A DNA stretch of 64,000 nucleotides from Pedobacter soli (GTDB lineage Bacteria; Bacteroidota; Bacteroidia; Sphingobacteriales; Sphingobacteriaceae): positions 9,266 to 73,265 of the forward strand of contig NZ_FMZH01000009.1 in assembly GCF_900101435.1 (NCBI RefSeq), given 5' to 3'. Positions 44,309-53,234 of the stretch are shown in pieces; within the stretch, counting starts at the first letter, position 1, and every line of letters begins with the position of its first letter. Below the pieces are notes generated by a model. That model was given only the letters and a program-made list of their open reading frames with translations, was not told the origin of the DNA and searched no databases. Both the position numbers and the translations under genes were made by a program.

Positions 44309-44923
44309 TTATTTTGCTAATGTGTTTGCAGCGTGCTTGTTCCAGTTACCAAAAGCATTTTTTGCAGAGGCTTTTGCAGTGCTTAACTGTACATCTCCGG
44401 CAATAGTTAAATAGGTTTTTTCAGGAGAAATCTGATTGTAAAAGCTTTGTACATCGGCTAATGTTAAAGCATTGATAGATTTTTCGTTTACAGTTTGGTC
44501 GTAATCGTAATCCTGTAATTTTAAACTGGTAATCAGTTTGGCCTTAGCTATATCGAAAGTTTTTTGATCTAAAGTTGCATTTTGGATCAATGCAGCCATT
44601 TTTGTCAGATCTTGCTCCAGGTTAGCATTGGTTGTAGCCAGTTTACCGCTGTTATCTTTAAAGCTGATATTGGCATTTTTGGCAACGCTTTCGTTCAATA
44701 CTGCATTTAATAACTCTACTACACCATCTTTTTTACCTTCAAAAGCTTTGGCATCCAGTGTAAAACTAGAGTAAGCCTTAGGCGATCTGTCGTTTTCAGA
44801 AATAATGATGTTCATTCCGTTTTTAAGTTTAAAATCAACAGGCTCTTTAAAAGTCTGTGCTTTAACTGTGTAAACCGATAGGAGAGATAGCGTTGAAAGT
44901 GTAATTGTTTTAATGGTGTTCAT
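44309..44923 (-). CDS. Small exported protein resembling a shortened M16 peptidase
   Basis: A 204-aa protein with a signal peptide (TITLSTLSLLSVYTVKAQ). The N-terminus VDFKLKNGMNIIISENDRSP and the end SPEKTYLTIAGDVQLSTAKA with the AFGNWNK stretch resemble the start and end of an M16 (insulinase-type) domain. The zinc-binding H-x-x-E-H is absent and the middle is replaced by a short segment (KDGVVELLNAVLNE). It is therefore not a peptidase; it may be a non-catalytic partner or an internally deleted derivative. A strong terminator follows. No full M16 gene is nearby. Confidence 0.75.
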   Translation of the reverse strand: MNTIKTITLSTLSLLSVYTVKAQTFKEPVDFKLKNGMNIIISENDRSPKAYSSFTLDAKAFEGKKDGVVELLNAVLNESVAKNANISFKDNSGKLATTNANLEQDLTKMAALIQNATLDQKTFDIAKAKLITSLKLQDYDYDQTVNEKSINALTLADVQSFYNQISPEKTYLTIAGDVQLSTAKASAKNAFGNWNKHAANTLAK

Positions 44924-45172
44924 TTTATTTTTTTATTTTTTATGATTTAAGAATTGTTTATAAATGTTTAACAAATGTACGTTTGAATGATTTATTCGGC
45001 TATATCCAGGCGGTAGAAAGGCAAAAATCCTAGACGAACGGGCGTATATACGTGATGAAACGGATGACAGATTTCTGCAAAGATAATTTTTATTCATTTT
45101 GTTCATTATTTATTCATGCAAAATATTCCTCAAGGTTATGCTTAGTTTTATTTATGACGCTAAGCTGATAAT

Positions 45173-45868
45173 ATGAATTGTTTAATCGTTGATGATCACG
45201 CCATTGCGCGGCGTACGGTCAGCCATCTCTTGCAAATAGAGCCATCGTTAAAGCTGGTTGCTGAGTGTGAAAATGCAAGCGAAGCTTATCGCAATCTCGC
45301 TGTTCACAAAATAGATTTACTGTTGCTGGATATCGAAATGCCCGGTATATCGGGGATTGAACTGGTAAAAGGCCTTGGCGAAGCAAGACCGCTCATTATA
45401 TTTATCAGTGCCAAAAAAGACCATGCAGCAGAAGCTTTTGATTTAAATGTGGTTGATTTTATTACCAAACCCATTACACCCGATCGTTTTTTAAAAGCCA
45501 TTACCAAAGCAAAGGAAGTTTACAATAGCAGCAACCTGTTTTTGGGTAATAAACAAGATGATTTTGTTTTTATTCGCGATGCAGGCGTAATCAGGCGGAT
45601 CAGGCTCGACGAGATTAACTACCTGGAAGCCCAGGGCGATTATGTGAAGATTTATCAGAACGAGAAAACCTACGCTGTTCATTCTTCATTAAAATCAATT
45701 GAAGAAAAGCTACCCGCTAAAATTTTTATTCGCGTACACCGTTCATTCATCGTTAATATTGGCCGGGTAGATACTGTTGAGGGTAGTACCTTAATTATGC
45801 ATAAAAATTTTGTACCGGTATCTGATGCCTATAAAGCAACGCTGAACAAGCGAATGCAAATCCTGTAA
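45173..45868 (+). CDS. LytTR-family response regulator
   Basis: A 231-aa protein: receiver domain (1-120) with all key residues (D7/D8, phospho-acceptor D53 in LLLDIEMPG, S79, K99) and a C-terminal LytTR DNA-binding domain (about 130-231; FIRDAGVIRRIRLDEINYLE). LytTR regulators are usually phosphorylated by 5TM/LytS-type kinases; no such kinase is in the window. It is followed after 5 bp by an atypical receiver-Hpt protein, suggesting a phosphorelay pair. Confidence 0.94.
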   Translation: MNCLIVDDHAIARRTVSHLLQIEPSLKLVAECENASEAYRNLAVHKIDLLLLDIEMPGISGIELVKGLGEARPLIIFISAKKDHAAEAFDLNVVDFITKPITPDRFLKAITKAKEVYNSSNLFLGNKQDDFVFIRDAGVIRRIRLDEINYLEAQGDYVKIYQNEKTYAVHSSLKSIEEKLPAKIFIRVHRSFIVNIGRVDTVEGSTLIMHKNFVPVSDAYKATLNKRMQIL

Positions 45869-45873
45869 CCGAC

Positions 45874-46641
45874 ATGAGCAGTGCAACAAAGAAAGCGTCA
45901 AATCCGGGTGCCGATGTTTTGGTACTACAGCCGCAAAATGCCGAACAGCAACAACTGCTGTCTTGCCTGAAAGAAAATGATGTAAGCTTTAAAGTTGTGC
46001 AAAATGAAACTGAAGCTTTCCAAATTCTGGAACAAACTGCTTTTAAACTGATTATTGTAGATCTGGCCGTACTCGAAAACAGTGAATTTAGCCTTGTGCA
46101 TAAAATACGGGCACAGAAAAGCTCAGATATTCCGGTTGTGGCCATTATCCCACAAAATGCTGAAGCCTTGCAAAGCCGGTGTTTTGAGGCCGGCGTAACC
46201 GGATGTTTTACGAAACCCATTTCGAAGATTGAAGTAATGGGCATACTTACACAGTTTCTGCAAAACGAAACCTTCACGCAGCAAACAGTAGATAATGAAT
46301 CAGGCTATGAAACCATTGATTTAACTTACCTGAAAGAGGTGAGTATGGGCGATGTGGATTATGAACGGGAAATGACAGCTAAGTTTATCGAAATTATTTC
46401 AACCGATCTGGAAGCGTTGGATTTCTACCTGGTGGCCAACCGTTACAATGAGCTTAAGGCTGTGGCCCATAAAATGCTTTCCACAATTTATGTAATGGGC
46501 CTTGGTTCGAAAGTAAGTACCCACCTACATGCCATTGAGTTCGATCATTTGAGTAAAGCGCAGCTGGTACAACAGGTGCAACTGGTAGCTACCATCTGCA
46601 AAAAGGCAAAAGAAGAAGCACAGGCGTTTTTAAATAATTAA
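45874..46641 (+). CDS. Degenerate receiver domain fused to Hpt domain
   Basis: A 255-aa protein. Residues 12-130 fold like a receiver: D63 sits at the phospho-acceptor position (LIIVDLAV) and K114 is kept (FTKPI). The acidic pair is lost (VLVLQPQ where ILVVDDE is usual) and the Thr/Ser switch position is Ile (VVAII), so it is probably a pseudo-receiver. A C-terminal Hpt domain (about 160-255) keeps the phosphorylatable His199 (VAHKMLSTIYVMG). It probably works with the LytTR regulator encoded 5 bp upstream. Confidence 0.85.
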   Translation: MSSATKKASNPGADVLVLQPQNAEQQQLLSCLKENDVSFKVVQNETEAFQILEQTAFKLIIVDLAVLENSEFSLVHKIRAQKSSDIPVVAIIPQNAEALQSRCFEAGVTGCFTKPISKIEVMGILTQFLQNETFTQQTVDNESGYETIDLTYLKEVSMGDVDYEREMTAKFIEIISTDLEALDFYLVANRYNELKAVAHKMLSTIYVMGLGSKVSTHLHAIEFDHLSKAQLVQQVQLVATICKKAKEEAQAFLNN

Positions 46642-46672
46642 ATTAGCCCATGCTTACACTTTAAGCTCAATT

Positions 46673-47509
46673 TTAAGAAGCGTATTGATGGTCAGGGTTC
46701 GAACTTAGTCGTTTGTCTCCAATAAAATCTTTTATCTCCCTGATGGTTTCTTCAGGTTCGCTAATATGTGGATAGTGTCCGGTTGCCTTCATTACCACCA
46801 GAAAATTATCGGGTGTATTTTTATAAATATATTCGCCTGCTGTGAGCGGAGCCATCATATCGCGTGCACTTTGTAAAGTAAGGCTTGGTATTTTTAATTT
46901 TCTTAAATTATCCCGGCAATCGGTTTTAAAAGTAGCCATTGCAAAGGCCAGTGCTACACTGGGTTCGGTAGATTCGAAACATTCCTGTAAAAAATCGGCC
47001 AATTCGGGTTGCGAAGGCTTATCCATTACCACAGCTGCAATTGCTTTGCTCCAGCCTACATAATCGGCGGCAATATGTTCAAAAATGGTTTCGATATCTT
47101 CTGCGTTAAATCCTCCGATATAATCCCGATCATTCAGGTATCTGGGCGAAGGACCAATGAATACCAGCTTTTTAAAAGCTTCGGGTTGTTGCAGTGCAGC
47201 GATCATTCCGATCATGCTGCTTACAGAATGGCCGATAAAAATAACATCCTTTAATCCGAGGGCTTCAATAATATCGATTACATCGCATGCATATCCTTCT
47301 AAAGTAGCGTATTTCCGTTTGTCGTACTGGCTCAAATCCGATTCGCCTGAGCCTACATAGTCGAAAAGTACTACTTTATAATCTTCGAGGAATGCATTGA
47401 CAATAAATTTCCATGAGTTTTGGTCGCAACCAAATCCATGGGCAAACATGATCACCTGGCTACCTTCGCCAATGATTTTTACATTATTTCTAATCAGTAT
47501 GGAATGCAA
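46673..47509 (-). CDS. RsbQ-like alpha/beta hydrolase
   Basis: An alpha/beta hydrolase (278 aa from the TTG at 47509). The opening NNVKIIGEGSQVIMFAHGFG..CDQNSW matches RsbQ-type proteins. Catalytic residues: Ser in GHSVSS, Asp in SARDMMAP, His in ATGHYPHIS. RsbQ acts with RsbP in Bacillus stress signalling and related proteins (for example KAI2/D14-like) hydrolyse small ligands; a regulatory target here is not visible. I chose TTG because the only upstream ATG (47647) adds 46 residues of unlikely hydrophobic sequence. It diverges from the gene at 47672. Confidence 0.82.
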   Translation of the reverse strand: MHSILIRNNVKIIGEGSQVIMFAHGFGCDQNSWKFIVNAFLEDYKVVLFDYVGSGESDLSQYDKRKYATLEGYACDVIDIIEALGLKDVIFIGHSVSSMIGMIAALQQPEAFKKLVFIGPSPRYLNDRDYIGGFNAEDIETIFEHIAADYVGWSKAIAAVVMDKPSQPELADFLQECFESTEPSVALAFAMATFKTDCRDNLRKLKIPSLTLQSARDMMAPLTAGEYIYKNTPDNFLVVMKATGHYPHISEPEETIREIKDFIGDKRLSSNPDHQYAS

Positions 47510-47671
47510 TTTAGTATGGTTTAGTAATTCTAAGAGTAAGGTAAGCAATGTTGCGATTATTTTATAAAAAAAGAAATAATGAACAATATGTAACGATAAT
47601 AGATGAACAAGCTGTTTTTTAGATGTAATTATTATCTTCGTTAACATCCTTACTAAAACGATTAACCAAAT

Positions 47672-49750
47672 ATGAAGAAAAACATTACTTTGTTGCTTAT
47701 TGCCTGCTTTTCAGTGTTTTATACGAAAGCGCAGGTAAACCTCAAATCATTTAAAAATAATGGAACCACTGTTGTCTCCAATAAAAAAGAGCTGGTTTTA
47801 ACCTGGCCGGCCGGCGAAAGTGCTGTAGGGAAAATGATTTTAAACCTCGATAATGCGAAACCTTTGTTTACCAGTTTGCAGTTTGGCAAAAAAGGGGCGA
47901 TAAAAGAAATTGCAACTGATCTCGACCCTGCATTTGTATTGAGGGTGGGCAAACGTACCTTAAGTCCTTCAAGCGGGGGCTGGGATGTGTTTTTTGATCG
48001 TGTACCCACGCGGCCTTACACTACCAACGCTGTAAAATTTGAAAAAGGTGCTGCGAGTGTGCGTACCCAAGGCGCCCAAACCATCGTTAAAATAGAAGGT
48101 GTTAGTGCCGAAACTTTTAAAGGTGCCTTAGAAATTACCTTGTACAATGGCAGTCCGCTGTTTAATGTGGCTGCGGTAGTAGCTACGGCGAAAGATTCGA
48201 CTGCGATTTTATACGATGCCGGATTGGTAAACAAAAAGGAAGTTTGGGCCAATGTAGCCTGGTCGGATGTAAAAGGAAATATCCTAAAAGATAAAGGTGT
48301 TAAAACAGATGCCAGTAAAAACCTGGAGGTAAAATACCGTACCGTAATAGGCGAAAACAATGGCGGCAGTTTAGCGCTTTTCCCGGCGCCGCATCAATAT
48401 TTTTATCCTTTGGATGAAGCATTTAACCTGAAATTTACCTGGAAAGGGAGTAACTATTTAAACCTGATTCCCGATTATGGGATCGGTATCAGGCAGGATC
48501 CTGTGGGCGATAAACGTTTTGTACCCTGGTTTAATGCACCGCCCCATACTGCCCAAAGACTTAATTTTTTCTGCTTGTTGAGTAACGGCAAGGCTGATGC
48601 TGCTTTAACGGCCGTTAAAAAGTTTACCCACAACGATAGTTATGCGGTGTTGCCAGGTTATAAAACCATGGCCAGCCATTTTCACAACGAATTTATTTCT
48701 GATGTGGTGTTGAGCGGTAAGCCCATTCCCGAAAAGCCTGAATTTGTAGATGTGCTTAAAAAAGCTGGTTTAAATATTGTTAAACTTGCCGAATTTCACG
48801 GGCCTGGCCATCCGAAAGGACCAGATTCGATCCGTTTAAAAGAACTGGATGCTTTATTTACCCAAACCAAAAGATTATCAGATCCCAATTTCTTATTGTT
48901 GCCGGGTGAAGAGGCCAATAATTTTTATGGAGGTCACTGGCTGGCGTTTTTTCCTAAGCCGGTTTACTGGATCATGTCGAGAAATAATGATAAACCTTTC
49001 GAAACCAACGACCCGAAATACGGAAAGGTTTACCGCATTAGCGATAAAGTTGAGATGTTAAAGTTACTGGAACAGGAGAAAGGTTTAGCATGGACGGCTC
49101 ATGCCAGAACAAAAGCATCAACAGGTTATCCCGATAAATATAAGGATGAAGATTTTTTTAAATCGGAAACATTCCTCGGTGCTGCCTGGAAAGCCATTCC
49201 GGCTGATCTCTCTTTGCCCACCTTAAGTAAGCGTGTATTGAACCTGATGGACGATATGGCCAACTGGGGCTTGAAAAAACACGTGATTTCTGAAGCAGAT
49301 ATTTTTACCATTACCGAACAGAACGAGATGTATGCCCATTTGAACGTGAATTACCTGCAAATGGATAAGGTGCCCAATTATGCCGATGGCTGGCAGCCCG
49401 TTTTGGATGTGATGCGCACCGGAAAGTTTTTTGTTTCATCAGGCGAGGTGCTCATCCCGGCATTTAACATTAACGGAAAAGGTGCGGGCGAAACGTTAAA
49501 ATTAGATCAGGCCGGCAAAGCCAATGTAAGCATGCAGTTGAACTGGACATTCCCGCTAAGTTTTGTAGAAATTGTATCTGGCGACGGGAAAAAAGTTTAT
49601 CGAAACCGGATTAACTTAAACACGACACAGGCCTTTGGTAAAAAAGATTTTAAATGGCCGGTAAATTTAAAAGGCCGTAAATGGGTAAGGGTAGAAGCCT
49701 GGGATATTGCTACCAATGGTGCTTTTACGCAGATGGTTTGGCTGGAATAA
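47672..49750 (+). CDS. Secreted PHP-like metallohydrolase, CehA/McbA type
   Basis: A 692-aa exported protein (signal LLLIACFSVFYTKAQ). An N-terminal beta-sandwich of about 330 residues precedes a PHP-like region. That region shows metal-site style residues: SHFHNEF (two His, about 333), LLPGEEANN (Glu-Glu, about 412), WTAHARTK (His) and HVISEADIF (Asp). This resembles the CehA/McbA phosphoesterase/hydrolase group, but the match is only partial, so the substrate is unknown. A C-terminal beta domain ends the protein. It stands alone and is convergent with the biosynthetic operon. Confidence 0.7.
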   Translation: MKKNITLLLIACFSVFYTKAQVNLKSFKNNGTTVVSNKKELVLTWPAGESAVGKMILNLDNAKPLFTSLQFGKKGAIKEIATDLDPAFVLRVGKRTLSPSSGGWDVFFDRVPTRPYTTNAVKFEKGAASVRTQGAQTIVKIEGVSAETFKGALEITLYNGSPLFNVAAVVATAKDSTAILYDAGLVNKKEVWANVAWSDVKGNILKDKGVKTDASKNLEVKYRTVIGENNGGSLALFPAPHQYFYPLDEAFNLKFTWKGSNYLNLIPDYGIGIRQDPVGDKRFVPWFNAPPHTAQRLNFFCLLSNGKADAALTAVKKFTHNDSYAVLPGYKTMASHFHNEFISDVVLSGKPIPEKPEFVDVLKKAGLNIVKLAEFHGPGHPKGPDSIRLKELDALFTQTKRLSDPNFLLLPGEEANNFYGGHWLAFFPKPVYWIMSRNNDKPFETNDPKYGKVYRISDKVEMLKLLEQEKGLAWTAHARTKASTGYPDKYKDEDFFKSETFLGAAWKAIPADLSLPTLSKRVLNLMDDMANWGLKKHVISEADIFTITEQNEMYAHLNVNYLQMDKVPNYADGWQPVLDVMRTGKFFVSSGEVLIPAFNINGKGAGETLKLDQAGKANVSMQLNWTFPLSFVEIVSGDGKKVYRNRINLNTTQAFGKKDFKWPVNLKGRKWVRVEAWDIATNGAFTQMVWLE

Positions 49751-49766
49751 TAACCTCTTTGTCAAT

Positions 49767-50011
49767 TGTCATTCTGAGTGCAACGAAGAATCTTTATTTT
49801 AAACTAAACCACAGATAAAAACGATGCACACAGATAAAGATGTTCATTGTCCCCGTTTGTCACAAAGTGATTCCTTTGGAATAACGGGGATGAATGAGTC
49901 TGGCGATTTTATCGCTAAAGCTATGTTTGTTATGCATTACAAATGCACTTCTCGCTAATCCTCGTTACAAACGAGGACTATAATAGATTCTTCACTGCGT
50001 TCAGAATGACA
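49767..50011. repeat. 245-bp inverted-repeat element
   Basis: TGTCATTCTGAGTGCAACGAAGAATCTT at the left end pairs with AGATTCTTCACTGCGTTCAGAATGACA at the right end. Between them are two nested palindromes (CCCCGTTTGT..AACGGGG and CCTCGTTACAAACGAGG). It carries no transposase and lies between the PHP-like gene and the end of the biosynthetic operon, with its right end 5 bp from the last stop codon. Confidence 0.75.
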
Positions 50012-50015
50012 GTGA

Positions 50016-50534
50016 TCAAACCGCATCATCTTTAAACTTCCGGATGGCCAGATAGAAAAAAGTAAGTGAATACAGCGCTGCCAGTAAACCAGCGGATATT
50101 GCCGATGGTGCGATGCCAAAATCGTGGTTATTGGGAAAAGCGCAATGGAGTACCAGCATACATGTAAATACAATGGCTGTGGTGCACAAGCCGTTTAATC
50201 CTGCTTTTTTTAAAATAAAGGGGTAACCTGTAATCTTTTCATCGAGTTTATAATGAATGGCTTCAGCATGCTGTAGCTCCTTAATTTTCTTCAAAATATC
50301 GAAGGTAATCATAAAGGGAAGCAGCAAAGACATGGGCAATAAAAACCGGGCTAAATTTTGCTCACCACTGAATAAATGCACTGAGTTTTGTGCTTTAAAA
50401 GCAAAATAAGGTACAACAGTATTCAGTATCGTATTGGGAATAAGGTGTATCAGCAGATTTTTGCGCACAAACTTATTCCAGTTTGATACTTTAGCTTTCG
50501 CCGCTAATTCCAGATCAGACATTGGCTGGTTCAT
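50016..50534 (-). CDS. Small polytopic membrane protein of unknown function, end of biosynthetic operon
   Basis: A 172-aa protein with three or four hydrophobic segments (LIPNTILNTVVPYFAF, FLLPMSLLLPFMITF, LCTTAIVFTCMLVLHC, ISAGLLAALYSLTFFYLAI). I recognise no family. Its start overlaps the preceding acyltransferase gene by 20 bp, so it is translationally coupled, which suggests it works with the pathway, perhaps in handling or export of the lipid product. That is inference. Confidence 0.75.
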   Translation of the reverse strand: MNQPMSDLELAAKAKVSNWNKFVRKNLLIHLIPNTILNTVVPYFAFKAQNSVHLFSGEQNLARFLLPMSLLLPFMITFDILKKIKELQHAEAIHYKLDEKITGYPFILKKAGLNGLCTTAIVFTCMLVLHCAFPNNHDFGIAPSAISAGLLAALYSLTFFYLAIRKFKDDAV

Positions 50535-51783
50535 TTAAATTTTCCTGCATCAGTTTCATGGCTTTATCGCGTACCTGCCAGGCATCAAATTCCCTGAAAA
50601 AAGATTCGTTAGACATGAACGAGAAATCCATTTCGCCATCAAATGTGCTCAAAACAAGGGTATTAGCATTACGCCATGGGAAAGCAACCGTTGGGCTGTA
50701 AATGGTGGCAATGCTAAAGTTTTGATAAGTTTTAGGGATGTTTAACAAGCCCATATTGCTCAGGGTAATATCGTGCGTCCCTTTGGTGGTTTTTAAAAAG
50801 CCAATCATTTTATTTACCGACGAATGAAAATATTCGCTCATGTTCAACAGGTCGTAAACTTTCATTTCGGCTATTTTGGCTTCTAAATCGGTTTTTAGTT
50901 TGCGGGCTTTGTCCCAGAACAAATTTTCCTGCGGATGGAGCTTTAATTCCACAATGGGGGCAAAGGCAAACATAGTATCTGTTTTAATGGCTGGTACAAA
51001 ACGTCTGATATCAACCGGGCAGATTACCTTTCCATGGGCTTTATCACCGCGTACCTGTTTAAATGCTTCCATAAAAGCTACGCAAATTGCCGCATGCACC
51101 GAAGTTTGCTCGGCTTTACATTTTTGCAAAAGGTTTTCGGTGTCTGCAGCATTCATTTTCCAGTTAATTGCGTAGTTAAGCTGTTCAGTACTGTGGTAGG
51201 AGGTAGATTTAAAAAAGAAAAACAAACGGCCTAGTGTTGCAAAGATTTTTCCTTTAAAATGGCTGACTTTAGAGGGAGTAAAATCATCTGGCAGCAGTTC
51301 TTTAACTGAGCTAAAAGAAGGGTAAGGCAACAATTCTTGTTCAGGATCATCTATCAGTGCCACCAGTTCACGTAATAAATTTAAAATGGTGGTTCCATCA
51401 CAGATGCAGTGTGGAAGCACCAGAAGTAAATCTGATTCAGTTTCACCCTGCAGCCACACCACCCGGGCCAGTGGCTTGCTGTTGTTGTTAAAGAGTTTAT
51501 ACCATTCTACTTTCGATTGCTGCAGCCAATCCTGGTCGGAAGTACGAACCGAAATCCGCACCGGTATTTTACCGATATTTTCATTTAATATGAAGTATGG
51601 GGTTTGACCCGTATTTTCGATATTCATGCGCAGGAGCGGATGTTTCTGCTGGATTTTGTAAAGCGCCTGATATAAGTGCACTTCGTTAATATTACCACTT
51701 ATTTTGGCTCCGAAAACACAGTTGAGTGGCGTTTTTGCATCAACATGCATAATTCTTTCGCCTAAAATTAATCTCCTTTTCAT
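50515..51783 (-). CDS. Condensation-fold acyltransferase (PapA/WES-like), paralogue 2
   Basis: A 422-aa protein of the CoA-dependent acyltransferase/condensation superfamily. The catalytic motif is PHCICDGTTIL (His125, Asp129): the second His and the Asp of HHxxxDG are kept, but the first His is Pro. The second half ends with typical FSIATIYSPTVAFPW and LVLSTFDGEMDFSFM blocks. It is closely related to the gene upstream, overlapping it by 4 bp (ATGA). It probably esterifies the cluster product with an acyl group; donor and acceptor are unknown. Confidence 0.88.
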   Translation of the reverse strand: MKRRLILGERIMHVDAKTPLNCVFGAKISGNINEVHLYQALYKIQQKHPLLRMNIENTGQTPYFILNENIGKIPVRISVRTSDQDWLQQSKVEWYKLFNNNSKPLARVVWLQGETESDLLLVLPHCICDGTTILNLLRELVALIDDPEQELLPYPSFSSVKELLPDDFTPSKVSHFKGKIFATLGRLFFFFKSTSYHSTEQLNYAINWKMNAADTENLLQKCKAEQTSVHAAICVAFMEAFKQVRGDKAHGKVICPVDIRRFVPAIKTDTMFAFAPIVELKLHPQENLFWDKARKLKTDLEAKIAEMKVYDLLNMSEYFHSSVNKMIGFLKTTKGTHDITLSNMGLLNIPKTYQNFSIATIYSPTVAFPWRNANTLVLSTFDGEMDFSFMSNESFFREFDAWQVRDKAMKLMQENLNEPANV

Positions 51784-53069
51784 GCGGTAGCGGTTAAAAT
51801 TTCAGTGGGTTGTAAGATTTGGCTTTTAAGGATGGATATCACCTGCTCTTTGATCGCTTCAGCTTCAACAAATGGAACATAACCTTCACTGGCTACAAAA
51901 GTGAAATCCATTTGGTTGCGGTAGGTAGAGACAATCATGGTGGTGGTATTACCCAAAGGCCCCAGTACCGAAGGACTAAAAATACTTTCTACTTCGAAAT
52001 GCTGGTACTGGTGTTCAATGGCAATGCGGCCGAGGTTCGAAAACATACAATCGTTGCTCGATTTGCCATATTTTAGCAGGTTGGTAAAGTTTTTCAGGGC
52101 TGGGTGGCAGGCTTCCATCATCATCATTAAGCTGTATGGATTGAGTTTAGCCGACTTTGTATTTACATCAGCCTGCAAGGCTTTTACCTGGCTCAAAAAA
52201 AACCTGTCCGGAAAGAGGGAAAGCACAATCATCAAACCGAAAGCAAAAATGTGGTCTTTTTTAATCAACGGGTTAAAGTTCCGGATATCGACCGGGAGCG
52301 ATATTTTATTAAAGGCTTTTTCTTTGCGCACATTTTTAAATGCCATTAATACCGCGGCGCTGAGCAAGGTATTTACAGTAAATTGGTTGGCTTTGCAGTA
52401 CTGCACAATCTTTGTAGTAAGTTCCTCATCAAATTTCCAGCGAAGCATAAAATCCCTTTTGCGTTCTATGGCTGTTTTCTTAACCGGGATGATCCACAAG
52501 GCAAGCGTAGCCATTTTGCCAATGATGCTGTTTTTGGTGCGGTTGCGGTAGCTATTCAGAATCTTGCCCGGGATTAGGTCTTCAATTCCCATAATCGGGA
52601 TTTCGCTGCCAATATGGCTATCCGGATCATCTAACAATTGCAGCAGCTCGGTTAAAATCGATAAAGCAGCGGTGCCATCGCATAAACAGTGGTGAAAAAC
52701 CAGCAGAAATTCGGAAACCAGATTACCCTTAACCCACACCACACGGAAAAGCGGCGCTGCTGTTGCATCGAAAAGCGTTTTCCACTCCTGGGTCGATTCC
52801 TGCTCCCAGGTTTGGTCATCTAAGCGTTCAACTATCCTTACCGGTACCTTAAAATTTTCGGTACGGTTGGTTACAAACCAGGGTTTTTTATCCTCGTCAA
52901 AACGTATGGCAGCCGATAACCAGGGATGTTTCTTCTGGATCCGGAATAAAGCAAATTTTAAATCTGCTTCGTTTATATTTCCCTTGATTTTGAAAGGTAT
53001 AATTACGTTGAATGGGCTTGTTCCGTCTCCGTACAACATTCTTTCGCCAAACAGGAGTTTTCTTTTCAT
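51780..53069 (-). CDS. Condensation-fold acyltransferase (PapA/WES-like), paralogue 1
   Basis: A 429-aa protein with the full HHxxxDG motif (H126-H127-CLC-D131-G132) of condensation/PapA-type acyltransferases. The N-terminus MKRKLLFGERMLYGDG and C-terminus (FTFVASEGYVPF) align with the paralogue downstream. PapA relatives transfer acyl groups onto sugar or diol lipids in mycobacteria; by analogy this enzyme may acylate the sugar part of a glycolipid. It is separated from the glycosyltransferase gene by 165 bp containing a palindromic repeat. Confidence 0.9.
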   Translation of the reverse strand: MKRKLLFGERMLYGDGTSPFNVIIPFKIKGNINEADLKFALFRIQKKHPWLSAAIRFDEDKKPWFVTNRTENFKVPVRIVERLDDQTWEQESTQEWKTLFDATAAPLFRVVWVKGNLVSEFLLVFHHCLCDGTAALSILTELLQLLDDPDSHIGSEIPIMGIEDLIPGKILNSYRNRTKNSIIGKMATLALWIIPVKKTAIERKRDFMLRWKFDEELTTKIVQYCKANQFTVNTLLSAAVLMAFKNVRKEKAFNKISLPVDIRNFNPLIKKDHIFAFGLMIVLSLFPDRFFLSQVKALQADVNTKSAKLNPYSLMMMMEACHPALKNFTNLLKYGKSSNDCMFSNLGRIAIEHQYQHFEVESIFSPSVLGPLGNTTTMIVSTYRNQMDFTFVASEGYVPFVEAEAIKEQVISILKSQILQPTEILTATA

Positions 53070-53092
53070 ATTGGTCTATTTTATAAAGTTGA

Positions 53093-53220
53093 TCGTCACC
53101 CTGAATTTATTTCAGGGTCTCAATAATTAAGAGAGATGCTGAAATAAATCCGATAGCTATCGGATGGGAATCTGGATGCAAGCCGCTTTAAGATTCCCAC
53201 TTTCGTGGGAATGACGATCC
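53093..53220. repeat. Palindromic elements inside the biosynthetic operon
   Basis: CGTCACCCTGAATTTATTTCAGGG, then CCGATAGCTATCGGATGGGAATC and a diverged GATTCCCACTTTCGTGGGAAT..GACGATC palindrome. The same families occur near 5191, 25674 and 36340. They separate the acyltransferase genes from the glycosyltransferases. Confidence 0.8.
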
Positions 53221-53234
53221 CAGCTAGAGGTTTG

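Noticed and set aside
46673..47647. 324-aa form of the RsbQ-like hydrolase from ATG 47647
   Set aside because: The extra 46 residues are very hydrophobic and unlike relatives; TTG at 47509 fits the family start.
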